A stretch of DNA of 64,000 nucleotides from CBDAPI01 sp964565865. GTDB taxonomy: Bacteria; Acidobacteriota; UBA6911; RPQK01; CBDAPI01. The DNA is taken from contig CAZMGM010000005.1 of NCBI GenBank assembly GCA_964565865.1, forward strand, positions 1 through 64,000, in the 5' to 3' direction. Of the stretch, positions 8,404-16,956 are shown piece by piece (within the stretch, counting starts at the first letter, position 1; the number at the start of each line of letters is the position of its first letter). The notes below the pieces were generated by a model that was not told where the DNA came from, ran no database searches, and was given only the letters and a program-made list of their open reading frames with translations. A program made the position numbers and the translations under genes.

Positions 8404-10324
8404 AAACTATTACTTGACCACACCCCTTTACTACGTGAATGACGTGCCCCACGTCGGGCATACCTATACCACCGTCATTGGGGACATTTTAGCCCGCTAC
8501 CAGCGAATGCTGGGACGACGCGTTTGCTACCTAACTGGCACGGACGAGCACGGGCTGAAGATCGAGAGGACCGCTCGCAAACGCGGCCTTTCGGCTCAGC
8601 AGCTTACAGACCAGAATGCTGCTGCCTTCCACGACGTGTGGGAGAAAATGCAGCTCCGTTTCGACGCTGTTATCCGCACGACCGACCCAAAACACGTCGA
8701 GGCCGTGCAGACCATCTTCAAAAGGATTCAGGACAACGGATATATCTATCTTGGAGAGTACTCGGGCCAGTACTGTGTGCGCGACGAGGCATACGTGGCC
8801 AATGATACAGACGTGTGCCCCAACTGTGGGGGCAAGACCGAGTTCATCCGCGAAGAAACCTACTTCTTCAAGCTTTCAGCCTTCCAGGATCGCCTAGCGG
8901 CCTTCTATCACGACAATCCCGACTTCGTGATTCCCGGGAGCCGGATGAATGAAATCGTGAGCTTCGTGGTCCGCGGGCTGAAAGATATCAGTATCAGCCG
9001 GACGTCCTTCTCCTGGGGCATTCCTGTTCCTCAGGATGACAAGCACATTTTCTACGTCTGGTTTGACGCTCTGCTGGGGTACCTTTCTGGGGTAGGCTTC
9101 GGTGGAGAACAAGAACAATTCGAAAAGAATTGGCCGGCGGATGTACAGCTTATGGGCAAGGATATCCTCCGCTTTCACGGGGTCTATTGGCCTGCGTTTC
9201 TCATGGCAGCCGATCTCAGACTACCGCGGCGCCTCCTGGTTCACGGCTGGTGGACCATCGATGGGGAAAAGATGTCAAAGTCTCTAGGCAACTTCATCAC
9301 GGCCCAACAGCTCATCGACTCCCTTCCGCTGGATGCCGTTCGCTATTTCCTGGTGCGAGAGAGCAACCTGGGATCAGACAGCAACTTCTCGCTGCGGTCC
9401 CTGATCACCCGCGTCAATAGCGATCTCTCTAATGACCTCGGCAACTTGTGCAGTCGGGTCCTCAAAATGATCGAGAGCTACTTCGATGGACGGATTCCGG
9501 AGAGCGCCGGACTGGAAGATCGGGACCAAGAACTGGTTCGGTTCAGCAAAGAAACCATCGGTCTCTATACAGAAAACTTCGACCAGTTTCGGATCAACAA
9601 GGCGCTTGAGAACGTCTGGGAGCTCATCTCATTGGTGAACAAATACATCGTTGCTCATGAGCCCTGGGTTCTGGCCAAGGATCCTTCCAAGAACGACCGG
9701 CTCGCGACCGTTCTTTACAATTCGGCGGAGGCTTTGCGAATTATCTGTGTGCTTCTGGCCCCTGTTCTAGTAGAAGGAACACGTACCATTTTCTCCCTGC
9801 TGGGAATGGAAGAGTCCCCGCACCAGATTCGCCTCGACAAGCTCACCTGGGGCGGACTGAAGCCAGGAGCTAGGATTCCGGCCGTCGAGCCCGTTTACCC
9901 CAGGCTCGAAAGAAAGACCATTGAGGCCACTCTCCAGCCTTCCCAAAACTTGGAGAAAGAAGAGGAGTCCCCGGAACCTGCCGTGTGCAATCCGGAGACC
10001 GACCGGATTTCCATAGACGACTTCTCCCGGGTAGAGATGCGGGTAGGCCGAATTGTGGAAGCGGAGCGAATCAAGCGCTCCGGGAAACTGTTGAAGCTGA
10101 GCGTGGACATTGGTTCGGGAAGACGGCAGGTCGTAGCCGGCATTGGCAAGGAATACGATCCGGCAGAACTTCCTGGACGCCTGGTTGCGGTGGTCACTAA
10201 CCTTCAGCCTGCCCGGCTGATGGGAGTGGAATCCAACGGCATGATTGTGGCGGCGGAGATCAGAGGCCGTCCCGTCCTGACTACCTTCACAGAACCAGTG
10301 GAGGTGGGAGCCCGCCTCAAGTGA
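8396..10324 (+). CDS. metG: Methionyl-tRNA synthetase
   Basis: This class I synthetase charges initiator and elongator tRNA-Met. The HVGH motif is at residues 19-22, a CP1 zinc-binding knuckle (CPNCGG) near residue 140, and KMSKS near residue 292. After the helical anticodon domain there is a linker and a C-terminal EMAP/Trbp111-type tRNA-binding OB-fold from about residue 535 (ISIDDFSRVEMRVGRI), which dimerises the enzyme. Total length (642 aa) fits the two-domain form. It overlaps larC upstream (ATGAGTAA) and tatD downstream (GTGA), so the three genes are probably translationally coupled. Confidence 0.97.
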   Translation: MSKNYYLTTPLYYVNDVPHVGHTYTTVIGDILARYQRMLGRRVCYLTGTDEHGLKIERTARKRGLSAQQLTDQNAAAFHDVWEKMQLRFDAVIRTTDPKHVEAVQTIFKRIQDNGYIYLGEYSGQYCVRDEAYVANDTDVCPNCGGKTEFIREETYFFKLSAFQDRLAAFYHDNPDFVIPGSRMNEIVSFVVRGLKDISISRTSFSWGIPVPQDDKHIFYVWFDALLGYLSGVGFGGEQEQFEKNWPADVQLMGKDILRFHGVYWPAFLMAADLRLPRRLLVHGWWTIDGEKMSKSLGNFITAQQLIDSLPLDAVRYFLVRESNLGSDSNFSLRSLITRVNSDLSNDLGNLCSRVLKMIESYFDGRIPESAGLEDRDQELVRFSKETIGLYTENFDQFRINKALENVWELISLVNKYIVAHEPWVLAKDPSKNDRLATVLYNSAEALRIICVLLAPVLVEGTRTIFSLLGMEESPHQIRLDKLTWGGLKPGARIPAVEPVYPRLERKTIEATLQPSQNLEKEEESPEPAVCNPETDRISIDDFSRVEMRVGRIVEAERIKRSGKLLKLSVDIGSGRRQVVAGIGKEYDPAELPGRLVAVVTNLQPARLMGVESNGMIVAAEIRGRPVLTTFTEPVEVGARLK

Positions 10325-11121
10325 AGTCTGGATTGCCGGCGATGCCACTGGTCGATTCCCATGCCCACCTAGATTCCCCCCAGCTCCTGGATCAGCTGGA
10401 GGAACTGATCGAGGAGGCGAGGGCTGCCGCGGTTTTACGTATTCTGACTATCGGCTGCGTCTCTAGAGATGTCGATACTCTGAACACACCCCTTGAGATT
10501 GCGGAAAAGTACCCCGGAATCCTTGCGGCTCTGGGAGTCCACCCACATGATGCTGGCATGTACAGCGACAAGATAGGGGCCCGTATTCTGAAGGCTATGC
10601 GACATCCTGAAGTCGTGGCTTGGGGCGAGATCGGCCTAGACTACCACTACCAGAATTCCGACTCTAAGAGCCAGATCAACAGTTTTCGGTGCCAGCTGGA
10701 ACTTGCCCTCAGCGCCGGCAAGCCCGTGATTATTCATTCCCGGGCCGCAGCACGACAGACCTGTGAGATTCTGGAGGATTACAAAGATTCCGGCCTGAAG
10801 GGTGTCATGCACTGTTTCACCTATGACCGGAAAACTGCGGATCGCTGTCTGAATCTCGGTTTCCTTCTTTCCTTTGGCGGCATCCTCACTTTTTCGAAGG
10901 CGAGGGAACTCAGGTCGATTGCACGGGAGACGCCCTCCGATCGCTATTTGATTGAAACGGATTCCCCGTACCTGGCGCCCGTCCCCTTTCGGAGTAAAAC
11001 CAACAGGCCCGCCTACGTGGTTAAGGTGGCTGAGAAATTGGCGGACTTACGGGGAATCGACGTCGAGACAGTAGCCAGAGAGTCTTCCAGGAATTTTGAA
11101 CACCTGTTTGGCCTCTCATAA
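10321..11121 (+). CDS. tatD: TatD family metal-dependent DNase/hydrolase
   Basis: This TIM-barrel amidohydrolase-type metalloenzyme family (TatD/YcfH/YchF) is associated with 3'-5' exonuclease and DNA repair activity. Metal ligands are visible: HAHLD near the start, GEIGLDYHY, IHSR, HCFT and ETDSPYL. The GTG start overlaps the metG stop (GTGA); an ATG seven codons later (10342) is an alternative and gives MPLVDSHAHLD. Length is about 266 aa, normal for the family. The metG-tatD pairing is common in bacteria. Confidence 0.93.
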   Translation: MKSGLPAMPLVDSHAHLDSPQLLDQLEELIEEARAAAVLRILTIGCVSRDVDTLNTPLEIAEKYPGILAALGVHPHDAGMYSDKIGARILKAMRHPEVVAWGEIGLDYHYQNSDSKSQINSFRCQLELALSAGKPVIIHSRAAARQTCEILEDYKDSGLKGVMHCFTYDRKTADRCLNLGFLLSFGGILTFSKARELRSIARETPSDRYLIETDSPYLAPVPFRSKTNRPAYVVKVAEKLADLRGIDVETVARESSRNFEHLFGLS

Positions 11122-11239
11122 GTGCGAAGTTCCGGGTTCCAAGTTCGACGTTTTAGTTTCCCCGTCTACGAACAGCCAGAGCCACCCACGATCAGAACTC
11201 TGAAATCCGGGTTTCGTTCCCTCCCTGGTAGCATCTCGC
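11122..11239. repeat. Degenerate intergenic repeat upstream of the polyprenyl synthase
   Basis: The spacer contains words of the same family as other spacers (agttccgggttccaagttcg, gaactctgaaatccgggttt). It has no coding content. Confidence 0.35.
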
Positions 11240-11245
11240 TATAAT
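11240..11245 (+). promoter_or_regulatory. Putative -10 box (TATAAT) of polyprenyl synthase gene
   Basis: A perfect TATAAT ends seven bases before the ATG at 11253, which would place the transcription start on the start codon. The upstream ATG at 11244 overlaps this hexamer and is therefore an unlikely start. No strong -35 was seen. Confidence 0.45.
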
Positions 11246-11252
11246 GTTGCGG

Positions 11253-12257
11253 ATGAAAAGTGACCTCTCTCTGAGCCAGGCTCTAACCAAGCAGCAGCTT
11301 GTGAGTCCAGTTGCAGAGGATCTAGCGAAAGTCGAGGCCGAGCTGAAGAGCTACACCGACACGGCCTATCCCCTTATAGACGAGATCAACCTTTACCTTC
11401 ATGACAGCGGCGGAAAGCGGTTTCGCCCCACTGTCCTGCTGTTGGTTTCGAAAATCTGTGGTGTTGGCGGCGACAAAGTTGTCAAGCTGGGTACCGTAGT
11501 GGAGCTGATCCATGTAGCTACACTGGTACACGATGACATTATCGACAAAGCCAACCTTCGCCGCGGTCACCTGTCCGTAAACGCACGCTGGGGAAACGAG
11601 ATTACCGTCCTAATGGGCGATTGGATGTATATGACTGCGTTCCAGCTTGCCCTGGAACTAAGAAATTTCAGGGTTCTGGACGTTTTGATTCAACTGACTC
11701 GGACCATGGTCACGGGGGAGATGATGCAGCTGGATCTGAATCGAATGATTGAGACGTCGATTGAGGACCAGCTTGAGATCTGCCAGCGAAAAACGGCGCA
11801 ACTCTTCTCTGCCTGTACTTCTCTCCCGGCGATGCTAGCAGGAGCTTCTTCCGAAGTTGAAGCGAAGCTTGCAGCGTACGGAAAGGCTGTCGGAATGGCC
11901 TTTCAGCTAACGGACGACATGCTCGACTACACGGCTGATCAGTCGGGCATCGGGAAACCGGTCATGAAAGACCTGGAAGAAGGGAAGGTCACACTCCCCA
12001 TCATCCTTCTTTTCCAGAAGGCGAACCGAGTTGAGCGGGAGTTCATCAGCAGGGTTGCCGTTGGCGGAAAACTCGGGAGCAAGGAAAAACTGGAAATTGT
12101 TGCGCTGGTACAACGCTATCACACTCTGAATGAGACGCGGGCCATGGTCCGTGACTACGCGTCTCAGGCTGTGGAAATTCTGAGCGACTTTCCCGACTCC
12201 CCGGCACTAGAGTCATTGATGTACATCCCCGCCTACATCCTGGACCGGATGGACTGA
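11253..12257 (+). CDS. Long-chain polyprenyl diphosphate synthase (IspB/HepT type)
   Basis: This trans-isoprenyl diphosphate synthase elongates farnesyl or geranylgeranyl diphosphate with IPP to form the side chain of menaquinone. The first Asp-rich motif reads LVHDDIIDKANLRRG and the second QLTDDMLDYT; GGKRFRP binds the diphosphate. Length (334 aa from the ATG at 11253) fits heptaprenyl to nonaprenyl synthases; chain length cannot be assigned. It is consistent with the menaquinone genes ubiE (18 kb) and mqnA (58.8 kb). A start at 11244 is possible, but that ATG lies in the -10 box. Confidence 0.93.
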   Translation: MKSDLSLSQALTKQQLVSPVAEDLAKVEAELKSYTDTAYPLIDEINLYLHDSGGKRFRPTVLLLVSKICGVGGDKVVKLGTVVELIHVATLVHDDIIDKANLRRGHLSVNARWGNEITVLMGDWMYMTAFQLALELRNFRVLDVLIQLTRTMVTGEMMQLDLNRMIETSIEDQLEICQRKTAQLFSACTSLPAMLAGASSEVEAKLAAYGKAVGMAFQLTDDMLDYTADQSGIGKPVMKDLEEGKVTLPIILLFQKANRVEREFISRVAVGGKLGSKEKLEIVALVQRYHTLNETRAMVRDYASQAVEILSDFPDSPALESLMYIPAYILDRMD

Positions 12258-12332
12258 GCCAATTCGGCTTGGCGGCCGGTCCTCGTTTGTGCTCCTAGAA
12301 CCTGGGCATGAACCTCACACCGTGAACGTCGT

Positions 12333-14921
12333 CTATCCCGCTGGCGGCCGGTGAGACTGCTGTGGCGCCTTCCCTTTGGTTCCGGCTGTCCCTGCTGCTG
12401 ACTCTTCCTCTGGGTCGTAGATCGTCGTTAGTTCGACGATCTCAAAGTTGTCTCTGCCTCCCGGTGTTACTACCACAACTACGTTCCCCTTCTGCTTCCC
12501 CATCAAACTCCGTCCGAGGGGCGAACTCGCAGATATGAGTCCCACCTTAACATCCGCTTCCTCTCTGGTAACCAGGCGGTAGGTGGTCTCCTCGTCAGTA
12601 TCGAGGTTGAACAGCAAGACTGTAGAGCCATGGGAAACGCGGTCCCGCGGGGGCGGTGGGATCTCTTCTACCTGAATGGGACGGGCTACAATCTGGCGCG
12701 TGGCCTGCTGTTCGGCCAGCGCGATCTCGAGGGGCGTGGGCCGATAAATGTTATCGAAGTCTCTGCCTGGAACGTTCTCTAGAGCCGCCTCCATGAACTC
12801 AATCCAGATTGGCAAGGCCAGGTTGGCTCCGTAGATCTTCTCACCTAAAGACTTCTTTTCGTCGTACCCCACCCATACCCCGGCTGTGATATCGGGAGTG
12901 AAACCGACGAACCAGACGTCAGTAGATTCATTCGTGGTTCCCGTCTTTCCAGCCACCGGTTTTCTCAGTACGTTGGCTCGCCTGGCCGTTCCTTTTAAGA
13001 CTACCTGTCTCAGCAGGTAGACCATTCTAGCCGCTATGTCCGGAGATGTTGCCTGCTCGAACCTCATCCGGTGTTCCTCTTGTGTGACTTCCTCGTAGTC
13101 TTCTACCCGAACGATGTAGTGGGGTTCAGCACGAACACCGCTGTTGGGAAAGGCACTGAAGGCTGAGGAGAGCTCGAGCAAAGTGGTTTCCCCCGAACCG
13201 AGGGCTATCGACAGAACCGGCAGAAACTCGTGGTGGATCCCAAACCGCTGCACAGCCTCAATGATTTTCCCGACTCCGAGCGCCCTCGCCAACCGGACGG
13301 TTGGTACATTTCTTGACTCTGCCAGAGCCTGATACATGGGAATGAGACCCTTGAATTTCTCGTCTGAGTTCTTGGGCTCATAGAGATTCCCGACTGCATC
13401 CAGATAACTTACGGGAGCGTCCAGAACCCGTTCATGGGGTGATCTTTCCTCCTCGAGGGCAACCAGATATGTAAAGGGCTTGAAGATGGAGCCTGGCTGG
13501 CGCAAGGCCTGGGTAACCCGATTAAACTGGCTCAATTCAAAATCAAACCCCCCGACCATAGCCCTGATTGCTCCAGTCTTGTTGTCCAGCACGACCATCG
13601 CACCCTGGACCTCAGGAATCCGGTCCAGCCCCACCTCGAGCTTCTGCGCCTCGACATCGACCTTCTGAATCTGAAAATGGGCCAGGTCTCCTACTCGGAA
13701 GACTCTGGTCAGATCCTCTTCACCGGTCCACTCAACACTTTTTGGAACCACCTGTGACATATATTTTCCGAACCGCACCCGGGCGCTATCCCTATCGACC
13801 TCCATGACCAGGCCCATAACCATATCCCCTTCATCAAAGACCTGCCGCCACTCGGGATTGTTGTATTCTTCAAGGCTTCTCTTCTCGTCGAGGACATTCC
13901 GGGAAGACCCTTCCCAGGGTCTATGGCTTTTGTCAAATTCCTTCAAACCTTCTCGCATGGTGCGCCGAGCCACCGCTTGAAGGTCGTGATCGAGAGTTGT
14001 ATAGACTCTGAGTCCTCCTTTCCAAATCGTTTCTGCGGAATAGTTCCTCTCAAGGGCTTGTCGAACCCACTCTACGAAGTAGGGTGCCAGATTGTGGGTC
14101 CGGCTCCCTCTGGGCAAAAGGGGTTCCCGACGCGCCTCATCCTTCTCCTCTGCTGATATGTACCCTTCGTCCAGCAGTCGGTTGAGCGCATATTCCCGTC
14201 GGGCCAGCGCCGCTTCGGGGTTACGAATCGGGGAAAACCTGCTGGGAACTTGGAGAATCCCTGCCAATAGAGCGCATTCGGAAAGCGACAGGGAGGCCAG
14301 GGGCTTGTTGAAATAGAACTCCCCGGCGGCAGCCATCCCATAGACTCCATGACCCAGGTAAATCTGGTTTACATAGAGCGCAAGAATCTGCTCCTTCGAA
14401 TAATTCTGCTCGGTCTTGAGTGCGAACAGCCAGTCCTTGATCTTCCGCTCAAGCCGTTTCTCTGAGCCCGTAAACCGCAACTTACACAGCTGCATGGTGA
14501 GCGTTGAAGCAGCCTTCCAGCGAGTGTAGTGGAGTCCGTGATTCCAGAGATTTCGAACCATTTCGATCATCAACCGCGAGAAGTCAATTCCCGAGTGTTC
14601 AAAGAAATCAGCGTCTTCCGCCGCCAGAATGGCCTGCTTCAGCCGCTCTGGAATCTGGTCAAAGGTGACAAGAATGCGTCTCTCCAGAGCAAACTCGCCA
14701 ATGACGCTCCCATCAGAGGAATACACCGAGGAAACGACATTTGGACGGACATCCTGGAGTTCTTCGATTTGGGGAAGATCGATGTTGTAACCGAGAACAA
14801 CTCCCAACAGTCCCCCAAACAGGACGGTCAGCAACACAAGTCCGGCATAGGTCAGCCAGAAAAGAGAACCCCGTTCGGTTACCACGGCCCCGAACCTGCG
14901 CAAGACATTCCGCAAAATCAT
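12333..14921 (-). CDS. mrcA: Class A penicillin-binding protein (PBP1A) with GreA C-terminal domain fused at its end
   Basis: This bifunctional peptidoglycan synthase has an N-terminal membrane helix (about residues 20-45), a glycosyltransferase 51 domain (EDADFFEHSGIDFSR) and a transpeptidase domain with the SIFK active-site tetrad, SRN and KTGTT motifs. After the transpeptidase domain the last about 105 residues are unrelated to PBPs. From RDRVSHGS onward they match the C-terminal domain of the neighbouring GreA (65 of 81 residues identical by hand count), followed by a Glu/Gly/Lys/Pro-rich tail. The DNA is a 245-bp copy of the greA 3' end. This domain would lie outside the cytoplasmic membrane, where it could not bind RNA polymerase. 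The fusion is seen directly; its function is unknown. Confidence 0.95.
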   Translation of the reverse strand: MILRNVLRRFGAVVTERGSLFWLTYAGLVLLTVLFGGLLGVVLGYNIDLPQIEELQDVRPNVVSSVYSSDGSVIGEFALERRILVTFDQIPERLKQAILAAEDADFFEHSGIDFSRLMIEMVRNLWNHGLHYTRWKAASTLTMQLCKLRFTGSEKRLERKIKDWLFALKTEQNYSKEQILALYVNQIYLGHGVYGMAAAGEFYFNKPLASLSLSECALLAGILQVPSRFSPIRNPEAALARREYALNRLLDEGYISAEEKDEARREPLLPRGSRTHNLAPYFVEWVRQALERNYSAETIWKGGLRVYTTLDHDLQAVARRTMREGLKEFDKSHRPWEGSSRNVLDEKRSLEEYNNPEWRQVFDEGDMVMGLVMEVDRDSARVRFGKYMSQVVPKSVEWTGEEDLTRVFRVGDLAHFQIQKVDVEAQKLEVGLDRIPEVQGAMVVLDNKTGAIRAMVGGFDFELSQFNRVTQALRQPGSIFKPFTYLVALEEERSPHERVLDAPVSYLDAVGNLYEPKNSDEKFKGLIPMYQALAESRNVPTVRLARALGVGKIIEAVQRFGIHHEFLPVLSIALGSGETTLLELSSAFSAFPNSGVRAEPHYIVRVEDYEEVTQEEHRMRFEQATSPDIAARMVYLLRQVVLKGTARRANVLRKPVAGKTGTTNESTDVWFVGFTPDITAGVWVGYDEKKSLGEKIYGANLALPIWIEFMEAALENVPGRDFDNIYRPTPLEIALAEQQATRQIVARPIQVEEIPPPPRDRVSHGSTVLLFNLDTDEETTYRLVTREEADVKVGLISASSPLGRSLMGKQKGNVVVVVTPGGRDNFEIVELTTIYDPEEESAAGTAGTKGKAPQQSHRPPAG
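12406..12650 (-). repeat. Duplicated copy of the greA 3' end (partner 15106-15350)
   Basis: These 245 bp align without gaps to 15106-15350, with 29 differences by hand count (about 88 percent identity). The copy is in frame with the PBP coding sequence. Homology ends abruptly at a Pro-rich junction (EEIPPPP) on the PBP side. Confidence 0.9.
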
Positions 14922-15101
14922 CTTCTAACCCTTCAAGGCTTTGACTCTTTGCGCCGGCATGGGTTCCCATCTTACCTCAACGCCGTGGTCGTACCTGTTC
15001 CGAGTTCGGGGTTCAGAGTTTAGCGTTGAGTGGTCAGTTCTCAACCATTAACTCCTCAACTTTCGACCTTCAACTAGCAACCGGAGCGAGCGCACGTCCG
15101 G
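14922..15101. repeat. Spacer with degenerate low-complexity repeat
   Basis: Between greA and the PBP gene, 14995-15085 is made of imperfect words (gttcggggttcagagttt, aactcctcaactttcgacc, ttcaactagcaaccgg) like other spacers in the window. No gene is present. Confidence 0.4.
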
Positions 15102-15572
15102 TCAGTCCTCCTGGTCGTGGATCGTCGTTAGATCGACGATCTCGAAGTTGCCCCTGCCTCCCGGTGTTACTACCTCGACCTCGTCCCCCTTCTGCTTTCC
15201 CATCAGACTCCGTCCGATGGGCGAACTCGTAGAGATGAGTCCCGCTTTAACATCCGCTTCCTCACTGGTAACCAGGCGGTAGGTGGTCTCTTGCTCGGTA
15301 TCCAGGTTGAACAGCAAGACTATAGAGCCATAGGAAACGCGGTCCCTGGGAAGCCTGCGCAGGTCGATCATGGAGAGGTCGGCAAGTCGTTTACGGAGAA
15401 GGGCCAATTGTGCCTGAACGTACGATTGGCGCTCCTTGGCTGCCTGGTACTCTGCGTTTTCGCGAAGGTCACCCATCTCCAGCGCCTTCTTGAGGGCCGC
15501 AGGCAACTCCTCACTGAGCTCCCGATCCAGCGTTCTGACCTGTTGTTCCAGTTTCCGCTTTGCCTCTTTCAA
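15102..15572 (-). CDS. greA: Transcription elongation factor GreA
   Basis: GreA rescues backtracked RNA polymerase by stimulating transcript cleavage through its secondary channel. The N-terminal coiled coil carries the acidic tip GDLRENAEY with the catalytic Asp/Glu pair. The C-terminal FKBP-like domain includes SPIGRSLMGKQKGDEV. At about 156 aa it is of standard length. The start is TTG, preceded by AGGATGGGG eight bases upstream; no in-frame ATG gives a better protein. Its 3' half is the donor of the sequence fused to the PBP gene 180 bp downstream. Confidence 0.93.
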   Translation of the reverse strand: MKEAKRKLEQQVRTLDRELSEELPAALKKALEMGDLRENAEYQAAKERQSYVQAQLALLRKRLADLSMIDLRRLPRDRVSYGSIVLLFNLDTEQETTYRLVTSEEADVKAGLISTSSPIGRSLMGKQKGDEVEVVTPGGRGNFEIVDLTTIHDQED

Positions 15573-15740
15573 AGGACCCCATCCTGACTCCCAGCTGCAT
15601 CGACAAACTGGGGAATATTGCGGCTCGGGCGAACAGAAAAGAGATCTTATGTTCGCTTTCCAAGGCTGTCAAGGCGACCCAGAGGCTGCGCGATTCTGAT
15701 TATTAGTTCCTGGTTACGGGTTACCGGTTGAACGAGTGCA

Positions 15741-15787
15741 GTATCCAGCACCCAGCCCGCGGAACTTTCACTATGGATTGTTAGCGG
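15741..15787 (-). repeat. Relic of the GTGGTGAAAGT repeat family
   Basis: Read on the minus strand, ccgctaacaatccatagtgaaagttccgcggg aligns with the terminal repeat of the 26.5-kb element (gggatagcaacctgtggtgaaagtccc), with several substitutions. It is a single end without a visible partner. The rest of the 15573-15954 spacer holds low-complexity words at 15705-15740 and a GC-rich hairpin (GACCCC 15853-15858 with GGGGTC 15866-15871); no gene was found there. Confidence 0.5.
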
Positions 15788-15954
15788 TATTGAAGTCCGA
15801 CCTGCTGCCGGATAAGATTTGAAGCGAGCATTCAGCGCGGGATAAAGCGACAGACCCCACCTCGGGGGGTCAGGGCCAGACGCCCGGAGGACGGCTTCTT
15901 AAGTCTCCCCCGGTACCACAGAGAACCTCAGCGCTTCTGCGGATGGGAAGAAAT

Positions 15955-16956
15955 ATGACGGCCACAGTTGAAGTTCTCGTCAACGGCGAGAAGCACAGCC
16001 TACCCAAACAGTGGACGATCGGTGATGTCGTTCATCGTCTGGTCGATCCTTCCGGTCCGGTGGCCGTGGAGTTGAACCGGAAGATTGTTCGTCGGGATCG
16101 GTGGGTGTCCCAGCAGGTCCGGTCCGGAGACCAGATTGAAGTGGTCCACTTCGTGGGCGGCGGAGAGGCAGCACCCCACTCTGGAGAGCATGAACTGGTG
16201 ATCGGTGAATACCGGCTGCGATCACGCCTCATAGTGGGTACCGGAAAATACAAGAACAACGAGCTGATGCGTCAGGCCCTGCTGGCCAGCGGAGCCGACA
16301 TGGTAACGGTTGCCATGCGACGTATAGATCTGAGCAACCAGTCGGAATCGCTCCTGAACTATATTGACAGAGAACAGTTTCACATTCTTCCGAACACGGC
16401 AGCCTGTTACACAGCTGAGGACGCGGTTCGTTACGCGCGACTGGGGCGCGAAGCGGGCCTTTCTTCTATGGTCAAGCTGGAGGTGATCGGAGACGAACGC
16501 ACCTTGTTTCCCGACAACGAGGCACTAATGAAGGCGACCCGAACGCTGGTAAGCGAGGGTTTCACGGTTCTCCCATACACGAATGACGATCCGGTGGTTT
16601 GCAAGAAACTAGAAGATCTGGGAGCGGCGGCGGTGATGCCCCTGGGCGCCCCGATTGGGTCAGGACTGGGGATCCAGAACCCCAACAATCTTCGCATTAT
16701 CCGGGAAACGGTTTCCGTACCGCTAATCGTGGATGCAGGAGTTGGAACGGCTTCGGATGCCGCTCTGGCCCTGGAACTGGGAGCGGATGGAGTGCTGATG
16801 AATACGGGCATAGCCGGGGCCGAAGACCCGGTAAGCATGGCTCGCGCAATGCGCCTAGCGGTAGAGGCCGGCCGGCTGGCCTACCGGGCAGGGAGAATCC
16901 CCCGACGCAGCTACGCCACGGCCAGCAGTCCCCTGGAAGGAATGCTCCCTGCGTGA
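15955..16956 (+). CDS. thiG: ThiS-ThiG fusion: sulfur carrier plus thiazole synthase
   Basis: ThiG forms the thiazole phosphate of thiamine from DXP, dehydroglycine and sulfur carried as the ThiS thiocarboxylate. Residues 1-70 are a ThiS ubiquitin-like domain (VEVLVNGEKHSLP, VAVELNRKIV, VVHFVGGG) and residues about 80-333 are ThiG (VGTGKYKNNELM, TVAMRR, LPNTAACYTAEDA, APIGSGLGIQNP, DAGVGTASDAALALELG). The Gly-Gly end of ThiS is internal, followed by EAAPHSG, so thiocarboxylation needs either processing or a non-standard route. The start at 15955 is chosen because GGGAAG precedes it; an ATG four codons earlier (15943) is possible. It overlaps aroB by GTGA. No TPP riboswitch was recognised upstream. 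Confidence 0.93.
   Translation: MTATVEVLVNGEKHSLPKQWTIGDVVHRLVDPSGPVAVELNRKIVRRDRWVSQQVRSGDQIEVVHFVGGGEAAPHSGEHELVIGEYRLRSRLIVGTGKYKNNELMRQALLASGADMVTVAMRRIDLSNQSESLLNYIDREQFHILPNTAACYTAEDAVRYARLGREAGLSSMVKLEVIGDERTLFPDNEALMKATRTLVSEGFTVLPYTNDDPVVCKKLEDLGAAAVMPLGAPIGSGLGIQNPNNLRIIRETVSVPLIVDAGVGTASDAALALELGADGVLMNTGIAGAEDPVSMARAMRLAVEAGRLAYRAGRIPRRSYATASSPLEGMLPA

Noticed and set aside
12258..12345. Direct repeat tggcggccggt at 12268 and 12342
   Set aside because: It is only about 11 bp and GC-rich, without further structure, and likely chance.
15788..15954. Possible TPP riboswitch upstream of the thiamine gene thiSG
   Set aside because: A GC-rich hairpin is present, but the conserved CUGAGA and the ACCUGAUCUGGAUAAU-like segments of the THI box are not found.
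16599..16952. N-terminal extension of aroB
   Set aside because: It is an out-of-frame shadow of thiG; the GTG at 16953 overlaps the thiG stop and matches the family N-terminus.
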